Shown piece by piece: positions 12,001-24,000 of a DNA stretch of 64,000 nucleotides. Source of the DNA: JAKLFA01 sp038222225 (GTDB lineage Bacteria; Omnitrophota; Gorgyraeia; Zapsychrales; JANLHA01); the NCBI GenBank assembly GCA_038222225.1, contig JBBRHV010000006.1:3213-67212 (forward strand). The letters are read 5' to 3'. Numbering within the stretch: position 1 is the first letter of the stretch; each line of letters opens with the position of its first letter. The notes under the pieces were generated by a model, which did not search any database, was not told the DNA's origin, and saw only the letters and a list, made by a program, of their open reading frames with translations. The translations under genes and the position numbers were made by a program.

Positions 12001-15000
12001 CGCAAAATTCATATCATAAATTCAATACAGCGAGTTTGTACAAAGGGGTCAACAGCGCGGTGTTGTTGGGTTACTCGGATAAAGAAGCGTGGAACAAAGA
12101 GTCCGGGTTTTTGCTGGATACATTTTTTACATTTGAGCAGTATGTCGCGGCGGCTTTATATGATCCGGCCTGGGGATTTTATGGCAGTGGGAAGATCAAA
12201 CTAGGGTTTGATTTCGGAACCATGCCGATCGCGCTGTCGCCGTTTTTCGGAGAGAAGGTCGCTGAGCGTGTGTACGAGATGTATATCGGCATGCTGAAAG
12301 CCGGTACCATCAGGCCGGATGAGCCGTTTTACATGATCGAGTTTGGGGCGGGAACCGGCGTGTTGGCAAGGGACGTACTGGCATTCTTTAGAGAACAAGC
12401 TAAACGCGGACGGGTTTATAAACGATTCTATGACAATTTGCATTATGTGATCAGCGACCGATCTAGCCCGCTGCTGGAAAAACAAAAGCAGAAGAATGCG
12501 GAGTTCTTGGAGGAAGGCAAGATCCAGTTTGTGATCGGCGATGCTCAAGAGCTTGAAACATTCTTGGAGAAAGAGCGTCCGATCAAGGGAGTTGTATTCT
12601 CCAATGAGCTTTTGGATGCCTTCCCGTCCCATAAAGTTTACATGGATGAACAGGGAGTGGCACATGCCATGGTCTCGATACCGGCTCTTGTCGATCAGCA
12701 CAGTCCTGATCTCAGGCCTGGCAGCAGAGGCCGCCTATCGTCAACGATCAGCTTGTTGGCGCAAGTCGGAAAGGTGCTTAAGGCCCACGGGCTTTCGCTT
12801 GAAACATTAACTCAAAAAAGCCGTGAGTTCGCAGGGCGGTCGAATGTAGTCAAACAGATGGTGGATGATGGGGCCGTTGTTTTAAGTCGGGAGGATTTCT
12901 GCCGTATCCAGGAAATTTTCTCCGGTGAGAAAGTCAGTATGTATCGCGAGCTTATCCACAGGGTTATGGCGTTCTCTGAGATGACGGTTCCCGCGGCGCT
13001 GGTGCCCGGTTTAAAGGAATATTTAGATTTCCACAAAGATGAAATGAGGACGGCCCTTCAGGGAGAGTCAGGATGCGCAGTTGTCTCTTCCGGGTGGCTT
13101 TCGTTTGCAAAGCATGTTTCCGGTTTGATCGATCAGGGATATGTCTTTACGATCGATTATGGAGAGACTACGGCGACATTGTTGAGCGCCAGGCGCAGAG
13201 AGAATTTTCCGATTTCGATCTATCATCGACGTTTGGGAAGAGAGCGCAATCCTTATCTTCACCCTGGTGATGTGGACATATCGGTTGCGCCGGATTTCAC
13301 GGTCTTTGCCCAGGCGGGGCTTGTTCATGGCTTGGTTCCGGTTTATCACGGGGAGCTCCGGTTCTTGCAGGCAGATTCAACCGAAAGGATTGACTCCGCG
13401 CAAACCGCTTCACGGGTTAAGCGGCTGTTTACCCAGATGGCGATCGAGGCCAATATTGAAATTAATGCTCTTCGAGCACATGGATTTTCGGGTGATCAAT
13501 CTCAGAGCATCGCTGCTGCGATGGAGCGTTATTTTAAAGAGGGTCGCCAGCCTGCGCCGGGAGAGCTTGACGCTAAAGCTCAGGCGGAATTTGACAGCCT
13601 TCTTCAATTCGGACGTAACGATGCCGATGACAAATATCCTATCTGGGTTGAGCGTTTCTTGCATTCATCCGGGCATAAGATCTTGATCCAGCAAAAGGCG
13701 GGCACAGATCCACATTATTCGTTTGGCCAGCCGATCTTGCCGCTGTTTCAGGTGAAGCCCAAGACATCTTTGGCAGTTTCGAATGATTTTATCGGAACAA
13801 ATTCATCCGTGATCGACGATCAAAAGGTTGTTGTTGATATCCGCAGCCTGGCTGAAGATGCCTACGATGAAGCGTTTGCCACACGCCATTCGAATTATAG
13901 ACGTCATGACTCCCATCGAGTCCATCATTGCGAGGTCAACACCAATATTTTGCAGGGATTCCTTCAGCTAAAAGGATACAGGGCTATTCAAGTTTTTCAT
14001 ACACCAAAAGGTGAACCGCAATATTTTGTTATGTTTATGGTTAACGGTGAGGTTTGGGTTGCTGAGCCAACTTGGCAGCTCATGATTCCTGAAGAGAATC
14101 GCACTGATGATCTTCCGCATTGTCTGGTTTTCAAAGAAGCGGATCTTGAGAAAATCATGCAACAATTCGGTATTGTTGAACATTGCCGCGTAAGTTGGCG
14201 CAAATCGGTGAGTGAGAATCGAGACAAACTATTTGAGACCGGGACAAGGGATTCTCTTGGGACGAACGGATCGGTTTTAAATTCAGGCATAACAGGTGTT
14301 AAAAAAGGAATAGGGTATGTGAGTTCGCTCTGGCAAAGGATGCGGCATGGGCGCGCAGACTCTTTTGATCTTCATCAGATGGAGGCTGCCTTCGGATTGC
14401 ATGTTTTGGGACGGTTCCTTCGCCGTCGCCCAACGGTTCTGGTGATTCGCGGGAAGGGGCCGTTAAGCGGGCTGCAGGTTCTGGCAGAGGGCTTGGCCGC
14501 TCAAAAGTATAATGTTGTTCTGTTCAATTATGATTACAGATTGCCGATCAGACAACTAAGCGCTTCGCTGATCGCAGCCTGGAGAGTATTCCAGAAGGCC
14601 CATCCACGGCGGACGGAGTTTGGGGTGGTGGCGTATTCTTACGGGACAACAGTTCTTCGTTTGGCTGTGGTGAAATCGTTAGATGAGGTCTTCAGAGAGG
14701 GGCACATCATTGAGCTGGCACCGCTCTTGGGCGGATCTAGGAGCGCCTTGAGCGCATCGACGCCGGAGGGGATTGCCTTGGCGCGGTCTTCCGGCAAAGC
14801 GGATATGATCCAGATAGGGAAGGCCTTGGATCCGAATGGTGAGTTCCAGGCGGAGTTGTTTAATGAAATCAATATTGGATTATATGAGGACCGGTTCAGC
14901 CGTGCTTCGCGTTTTGTGATTATCGCCGAAGGAGATGAACTTGCGCCGCGCCTGGACCGCCGGCCGGATCATTTCACGCGAAGGTATCAGGAGAATCTCG

Positions 15001-18000
15001 GAGAACATGTCGAAGTCCGTATTAAGCGGCAGCCGCATGATGCTTTGCCCTCAGAGCCTGCGGCGGTTACAAAAGTGATCGAGCGGTTGAACTCTCGACT
15101 TAGACCCGGTGTCGATACCGCTGAGAGAAAAGCAGACGGCCGTCAAGGGAGAGACATCAATAGCGCGGTGTTGTCCTCTGGGGCTGAGCCGGATTTTTCT
15201 TTCGACAAAACAATTTCGCCCGATGTTCATCGTGCCAAGATTCGTTATGTAAGCCAAAAGAGAATCGCTCAGGATATGTCACGCACTAGCCATGACCGGG
15301 TTCGGGCTAAGGAAGCCTATTTGCTTGCAGTTCGCGATACGGCGATCAATTTAGCCCGGGCTAGGGATGAGCGGGTCGCTGCTGTACTGCGGAAAATATG
15401 TGATACGATCGTGGTTCGTGCCGGCCCTATGAAATATTTATTGGGGGCCTACCGTTCAAAAGAATTGTTCCTTGATGAATCTCTGCTTTCTGATCCTCAA
15501 CAGTATTATGAATTAATTCTCACATTATTGTATGAAGCGCGAGCGATTGCTTACCCGGCAGGTTTTAATGCGGAAAATGAGGGGTTTGCCCAAGATTGTT
15601 TGGTCAACGGGCTTATTCCAGAACGGATCCATCCGCGCACCGCCAAAGAGCGTCAAAAGATCGTGGAGGCGCTCAAGCTTTTACCAAAAATTCAATCCCC
15701 GGTGAATTATCTTTTAGTCGTGCCGATGTATAAGGAAATGTTCCGTTTGAGTCCTGAGGGCGAAGACGCGTTGCGGCGCAAGGTTTTGGCCATGGCTGTT
15801 CTGCATCGGTTGAATCCGAATTTGAACGGCCGCATGCTTCTGGTTGATGACGGAACTCCATCCCTGGCATCTGAGGCGTGTGCCCGTGAGATTTGGCGTC
15901 AGATCCAAAAGGAATTCCAGGCTCGCGGCGAGGTACTGGATCCGGAAGCCGTTACGTTTGCCCATGTCTCCGTTGAGGAAAAGAAAAGCAAGAAGAGCAG
16001 AAAAGGATGGGCGGTTCTGCGGGGGATGCGTTTGGCGCTGGAGCAGGGATGGGCAGATTATATTGGTTATACCGATACGGATATTTCAACAAATCTGCTT
16101 CAGATGCCGTTTATTTTATGTCCCCTGATCGAGCGCACGGCTGACGTTGCGATCGGATCCCGTTGGGCCAGCGGCGGCAAACAGGAAGGTGTTTCGTTTA
16201 GACGGATGGTTTCAAGTAAAGTCTTTAATATGGCGGTTCATATGTTTCTGCCGGTTTTGTGGCGGATCAGGGATACTCAGCGGGCGTTTAAATTGTTTAA
16301 CCGGTCAGTATTAAGAACCATTTTGCCGTATGCCAAGGAACCCGGCTTAGCGATTGATACAGAGCTATTAACACTTGTCCGTATCGCCGGACGGAAAATC
16401 ATTGAAGTTCCTATTGCATGGATTGATTCTGCCGAGGCAAGTACGATCGATCTGGGGAAGTCTGCCAAAGAAATGCTTTTGGCAATTATGCTGCAGTCGC
16501 GCCATATGTTCGATCTCAGGCTGATTTTGAATCTTCGGCTTGCAGAGAGGCTGAACCCTGAAAGGAAAGGAACAGATCTCGAGGTTAATAGCGCTGTTCT
16601 GGATGCAGAGAGTTTAAGTTGGAGTGGCTTCATTGAATTTGAACATGCCGGAATGAAACTGCTGGCTATTCAACGCAAGACAGAAGGGCTTGCCGGACGC
16701 AGCCTGGCCCGCGCGAGTATCGAAATTTATCAGCTGATCAGAGGTGTTTCTGAGCCTGCGCTGACCGGATTTGTTGACGTCTGGTTCCGGGAAGACCGAA
16801 CAGCGGCGGTCCATAAAGAATTTTCTTGGAATGATTATTATGCCTTAGGTGTCTTGGGACATGCCCATGGGCCGTTGAAATTAGGTTATTCTTTAGACGG
16901 GTATGATACTGTCTGGAGCTATGGCGAACGCCGGTTTCTGGTTGGGGAAGACCATCCGGCCTTGTGGGTCCATGCGCAATCACGCAATCAGGGGTTAGGG
17001 AAGGTCCTGTTTGGGGCCGCAGCCGAACTGGCCCGCTTGCGCAATTGTCATCTGCTTCGTGTTGAAGAATGCCAGACAGGCGGGCGCAGTCTGTATAGAC
17101 AGTTTGTTCCGGCGGATCAACAGCAAAATATTGACGGATCTTCGGTCGTGCTTCAGCTGCAAGGCCGTGATGCACAAAAGACGGGTGAATCTCAAAAGGA
17201 AACGAATGCGTCGATTTCTGGCGTTGAGGCGGAGCATAACAGTTCGGCTGGGATGCAGGAAAGGTTGGCAAGACTTTGTGAGGAGGCCCTTCATCAAACA
17301 GTTTTCCCTGTTCGAGGCCAAAGCACGGAGGATGTGAAGCGGCTTCTTATCGAGGCGGATAAACAGACGCATAGTATTTTCAGATTCCATTTGGCAAGAC
17401 TGGTTCTGGCAGAATTAGGCCGTTGTTGTTCAGGGGCTAAAAAAGGATGGATCTTCGGTGATGTCGGGGAAGGAACACTTGATCGGATCGGTCCGTTGGG
17501 CGATATTGATCTCATTATCGGAGTCGCGACCGAAGAAGATAAAGTTGGCGCGGCCCAAAATTTAGCGAGCATTAACGCGTATGTGACGTACTGGTTAAAT
17601 AAGCTGCAGCATACCAAAATAGAGGAGCTCATTGAAACAAGGAATGCGAAAAGAATTTTAACATTGGCAGAGATTGAGGGTAACCCGTTCTATATCCACA
17701 ATGTCGACAGTCCTGCTTCGCTTCTTTTTGATGCCGAAACAATTTCAGATGTTCGACGCGCAAACGGATCTGAGTCTGCCGAGGCCAACAGCGCGATCCT
17801 GAATCGAGAGGACGCGCTGGCCCGGCTTCGCAATCCGGATTATGTTGAGCCGCAAGAATTGACCAGCACCGATCTTTTGGGGACGTGTGAAAAAATCACG
17901 CGCTGCACAAATACAAGAGTTCAATGCTCATTTGTTCCTCATCAGCAGCATGCTCCCGGAGGTGTCTATGTTGCGGCAGGCGTTGCGCAGACAGCAAGGA

Positions 18001-21000
18001 TGACGGCAACGGGGCAGGTGCATACACAGACTCAATTTGAAATCACGATCAGGGCAGGTCAAAGAGAGGACATGAAACATGTTTTGCGCATGATCTTAGA
18101 GAAGCTGGTGCGTTTGAGGGATAAGGTGGCTCCGGAAGCATTGGACGCCTTTGATGTTCTGGCGCAAAGAAAGGCCGCCGACATTTCTCTTCATGCCGCA
18201 GAGGGAGAATCGGCGCTTAGGTGGTCACATATGATCGGGCTTAAGGTTGAGGCGGAGAAGCATTTTAATCATGTGCCGGTGAGCATTCAGGCAGATGTGA
18301 TCTTGACTACGATGCCCCGGAGGGAGGCGGCACAGCGTTTGGTTGTTAAATTAAGTCAGGAACAACGGTTTATGATATTGGCTCCGACCGGGTTAAGCCC
18401 GCGGGAGATTGTGGATCAGCTTCTTGCGAAAGAAACCGTTGAGGAGGCAATTAAAAATATCTTGAGGAAAGGGATCCTTCGCGGGATTCATGCCCATGAT
18501 GATATCCGAAAAGCGTTTCAGGGCAGCGGGATTTTATGTGAAGCGCTCGTGTCGGATGCCAGGGTCAACCGGATCCATATTTTCAGCGTGCCCAAAAGGA
18601 TCACGGTTTTAAAAAGTTATCACTCAACGCCGGAAGATGTGTGGGACGCTTTGCGCCGGGAGAAGGGGCTTAATAATCAGCTTCAGGCGGATTTTGCTGA
18701 AAGCGTTCATTCTCAGATTGCCGCTGATATAGTCATGCGGCGTTTAGGTTTGTGGCGTCTAAAAGAAAAGAAAGACGGGTCTCTGTTTAGAGTCTTAACC
18801 CGTTTATTCCGGTTGAGGCGTTCGTCTTACGGTTTGGCCCAGGCCAGGGAAGACGTGGCACACATCAATTCCCAAATGGCAGGATCTGTTGCAGACTCCC
18901 TGACGTGGGTTTCGGCACCAACATATTTCTTGAGTCTTTCTGATGAGGAACGCAAGGGCCTTGAGGAGGAGATCAAATTTCAACTTCGAAAATTTGGGCC
19001 GAAGGCTGTTGACCAGGAAGAATTTCAATTGAAATTGAGAGAGTCGATCGCGCAGCGTTGGAGAATCCAGAAGGGGATGACGCCGGAAGAAGTTTTTGAC
19101 CAATGCGCGCTGTATTGGATCGTGGAAGTTGCAAATAACTTCATTCCGAAATTCAATGCCATGAGGTCACGCTCAGAGCGGTTTGAATTTTTGAAGGCCC
19201 AGCTTCCGCAGTGGTATCCGGCGTTGGTAGAGACGTTAGATTCTCTTCAGAGTTTATTAAATGACGGAAGTACATCTTTTGATGTTCGACAGCAGATAGG
19301 AACACTGGGCATCTCAGTTGCGGAACAGGACCTTTTATCAAAAGCATTTTTAGATGAATTTGGGTTTGTGCTGCTTTTGGGACAGTCCGCTCAGGGAACA
19401 AAGTCAGATTTATCGACAAGCGCCAGTGTTCTAAATGGAGAAAGCCAGGAAAGTGCGGACTTTGGCGAGGATCAAGATTTATCTCAGATTCTGTTGATGG
19501 CCCAAAGGGACCTCCGGTCTGGGAACCTTTCGCGGTTTGCCGGGATCAATGCTGAAAATCATAAAGAGCGATTATCAGGATTTATTTCTGAGAGCATTCT
19601 TCAGAATGAGCGTTTTGCGCAGGTCATCGGCCTCTTGTCATTTATTTCTGATAATCAGGCTAGGTCTGCTTATGGCTATTCGCCGATTTGTGAACATATG
19701 AGTCAGGCGGTTGCGGTTGAGACGGCAATAAAAGAATTCCAGGTATTAGGCTTGGCGGGCTGGAAGGTCGATTCGAGAGTTTTGACCGGTGTCAAGGATT
19801 GGTGGCCCATCGGTTCTCATCATTCAGCCGCGATCGTTGTGATCGGGGATATTCGTTTCTTTGTCGATATGACATTTCCTGTTCTCATCGAAAGCAATTC
19901 AGATTATGCGGATTTAAGCAAGCCTCATGGGCTTGTGATGATCCCTGAACAAGTTTTGATCGAACATCCTTCGTTCCTTCAGCTTTATCAGACAGGGATC
20001 GCCAGATCCATGGATTGCGGATTTTCTGAAATCAAGGGCGTCCAAAGGGAGGATTTAAAATTGACCATGCGGCTCCTTTCTTTAGACGAATTTTCTGATG
20101 TGATCGAAACTATTCCCGATGATTTTGTCGCTGAACGCTACTCCAAAGAAGAGAGAGCTGCTTTACCAGCCCAAATTGAGAGCCAGGCACTCAAGATCTA
20201 TTGTTTCTATCTTCCTCGGGCGGTTTCTCAGGGAGTCCTGGCAAAAGGAGTCGGCATGGTTTTTGTCCGCCAGGAGGGAACGGGCCGTCGCGAGATCGAT
20301 TTCTTTTTCTTGCGATGCAGCCTCACTTATATGGGATTTGGGCCGGAAATGATTAGGCGCGTTTTGAGAGAACTTCGCAAAGGAACATCAGGCGTGAAGG
20401 AAGTTGGAATAAGCTCCGGGTTCTTGAAGATGCTTCCGGAAGACAACGGGTCTTCAAAACGGGCAAGGCTTTCGAGAAAGTTCTTTTGCTATCTGGGATT
20501 TGAAGGTGATCCGTTGACGTTGCGTTTGCAAACTTCCGAGGAAAAAAACAAGGTCCCCTCCGCAGCGACAAATGCTTCGGTCATTTTGGATGGAAAAACC
20601 TTGAGCGAACAGAAACCGCTAACGGTTGAAGAATCGTGGCAGCTATTCGCCAGAAAGTTGGAGAAGGGGGCGCGTACGAATAGTCATTCTGGATTGGAAG
20701 ACAATCCGGTCATGTCGCATTTTAACGAGACGAAAAAAAGGAACGCGAATAATTCCTTTGAAACAAATGCGTCCATTCTTCTGGAATGGAGATTGAGGAA
20801 AATCATGCAGCCGTTTTTTGAAGGCGGATATTACGTCGAGAAGCAGGGGGATTCACGTCATGAAATGTTTCTGCGCGTGTGCCATCCGGAGCCAGAGAGA
20901 CAGGGCGTGTTTCGTGGTGAAGACAAGACCCGCGCTTTCTGGGTTCAAGCGAGGGAAGATGAGTTTGAGGTCAACTGGGTCTTTCCGGATCTTCCGCCTG

Positions 21001-24000
21001 GCAAAGGTCTGGGGCGTGCTTTCATGGCCAGTGCACTTTTATTGCAGGATGGTTTTTGTGGAGGAAAGAAAAAGTTTATTATTGAAGACACAAAAATCTG
21101 GTTGTGCCGCAGCTTCAGAAAGCTTCCCGGATTCGGGATTTTTTATTGGGCGAAAACGTTTCAGTTTGTTGCGTTGCTGTTTTGGTTGGCGGGCCGCCGG
21201 GATGTTCTGAAATACAGGCTGACCGGGCGCGTACCCGAGGTTTCAGCGAAATTTAAAGCCTGGCTGCATGAAAGAAATGAACACAACAAGGGCAAGGCTG
21301 TAGGGACAGAGCTTCGAACGACCAATGCCGCGGTGTTGGGCCGTTGGGTGCATGCGTTCGAAGAGGGGTGGGGGCGTGCGGCGAAAACAACCTTGAGCAG
21401 GGTTGCTGATGAATCGCTTGCATGGAAAAGAAAAATTAATGAGTGGGTCTCTTGGCTGAAAATTTGCCTGCACGTGACGGACCGCAGTGATCGAGTGGTT
21501 GCGGCACAGCAACAGGATATCCAGATTATTGGAAACAATTTCGGTACGGAGCAACACCCAGCCCGCGTCGGATCGGTAGTTCATATGTCCAGTTCGCATG
21601 AACAGGACCCGGGACTACCGGTCTGGCGCACATATTTCGAAGGAAAACTCAGCGGCGGGGTAAACGCGGCTGTGCTTGTCCCTGATCGCATGGGCAAGAC
21701 GTCGGCGGACTATTTTGATGAACTTGTCGCGCAGTTTAATGATCAAAACAATGAAGTTTGGCAGAGATTTCGTGCTTCTGTTGAAGCGAACCCCGATCAG
21801 TACGATTCAGTTTGGTTGAAAGTTTTGAAGCAGGCGCGTGCATTAGAGGTTGAAACACAGAAGCAGGTTCAAGAACCCGTGAAGATATTTTTATCGCTGG
21901 ATTCCGTCTTGATCGTTCCTGAAGATGGAAGCATGACCGGTCCTTTATTGCCGTTGGCGCCGGATTCGGAAGCAACGCATCATTTGCCTGCCCTGCCTGT
22001 GGTGCCGGAAGCAATTCTTTTATTCATTTTCGTTTTGAGCCGCAAAAGACAAGGCCGCGGGGGGAAAGGCAGGGAGTACAGTTTAGCTGCATTCGTTGAG
22101 AGCATGCAGAGCCGATGGAAGGCCGTGAAACGTGCTGGTTTTACGGGCAAAGATTTCTTTGGAAAACGCCATGTCTATAATCTCACGTTGCGGTCTTCGT
22201 GTCGGAATTTTGCGTCAACAGGGTTGAGTGATCCGTCCGTAAAGTTTGCAGGAGAAAGTAACGCATCAGTTCTGAAGGATGCAAAGAATCGTGAGAAGCG
22301 TGACAGTTTCAGAAGTGGACGGCGGTCTCTTTCTGTCGTGTTCACCGTTCTTGGAGTTGCGATCGTTTTGTTTATCGCGCAGACAGCTTTGGCAGGATTG
22401 GAAAGGGCGGCCTTGGGGTCGGTTTTTGGAAAAACTTTTGAACTGTGGAAACAGTTCCATGGTCCAGACGTGGTTATTTCCATCTTGGCAACTGCAGTGA
22501 TTTGGACTGTTTATCGGGTCCTTGTTTCATTCAGGGCCATGCGGGCCCGGCTGGGTGAGCCGGCATTATTTTCAGGTTGGCCTGGAATTGCGCGTGTGAT
22601 CATCGCAAAGGTTTTAAAGCGGATTGTCTATCCGCACAATAAAAATGCGAAATGCGCATCGGCGGCGGGTTTCCGTTCCTTTGCCCGGAGTTCTCGCCGG
22701 AAAGAGGTCCGTGAGGCCCTGATGCGCGCTTCAGCTCTGCTGCGCGAGTCCCAGCGGCCTCTTCTGGTTAAACACAATGATATAAGGAACGTCCTGTTTT
22801 TATTATTCCCGGGCCACATTCCAGCGGCGGTACGTTTGAAGGGCGAGATTATCTGGTCGCCATGGTGTCCGAGCAAGGAGGCCTTGATTTCACATTTGAC
22901 CAGCGTGATGGGGATTCGTCAGGAAGAGGCGCAGCTCACAGCCGATCTGGTTGAGATCTGCCTTTCCCAAGAGGAAAATGTCTGGCCTCATTGGCAGGCT
23001 GCCCGCCGGTATTTCAAGTCCATCCGTTTCAGGGTTCAGCAGGAAACTTGGCGGCTCATTGGACGTTCTTCAGATCGGCAATTAAAGGTTTACCGCAAGG
23101 CTGTCGAAGACCTCGTCCTTTTTAGGCTTGAGCCGGCCGGCGGGAAATCGGCTCCCATAGTATTTTCGAAGTTCCGGGAGAGGCTGGTTAAGTTCTTTGG
23201 TGAGCGGCCCGAAACTGCGTATATCGCAGGCTTCGATGGTGAACTGATCGAATGGCTCTATGCCATATACGATGGCGGACTTGGAGAAACAGCGTTTATC
23301 CAGGAGGTGGTTCGCCTCATGGATGTTGCTAATAATGTGGATCATGCGATGTCCGACCATGTTGAGGGCGCATTGAAGGATGCCGGAATTGAGAACCTGA
23401 AACCAATGTCCGTTGTGTTTGCTTTTGATCCGCACAGCGGGACTGCGGCAGATATTCTCAACGGAAAACTCAGAATTAATTATTATCAGTACATGTCGAG
23501 TGTGGCTAAGGTAGAGGAATTGCTGGAGACCCTTCTGTATGATATTTACTTCCATATTATTTATGCGGATCAAATGCGCTCGAATGAATTTTGTGATCAG
23601 GCTTCGCGCTCTGAAGCGCCTGGCGTGGTCAAGGGAAGTTATTTGCGAGGAGAATCGTATCCGGTTTCAAGTTTGGAACAGGGGGACCGTATTCGTCTGC
23701 ATGAACGATTGGCCAAGCTGACCGCAGAAAAGATCGCCGCACAATTGGTGTTTGGGAAGGATTCTCAGATCGCCGGTTTGAGGCGGCGCTTTGTGGCGAC
23801 GTGTGCTAAGTTCAAGTCCGGAGCGTCAGTCGCAGAATTAGCACTGGAAGTCGCTTCGCGAAGAGCCGTCCTCCAGGTCGAAGGACATGCCGGAACCTTG
23901 ACAGAATCCGCCCGACAGCTAACGGAGTATTTGAAGGCTGCGCTATCGGCTGATTTGCCGGAACAGAAGCAGGTTATGGATTATATTGAGATTCAGGCAC

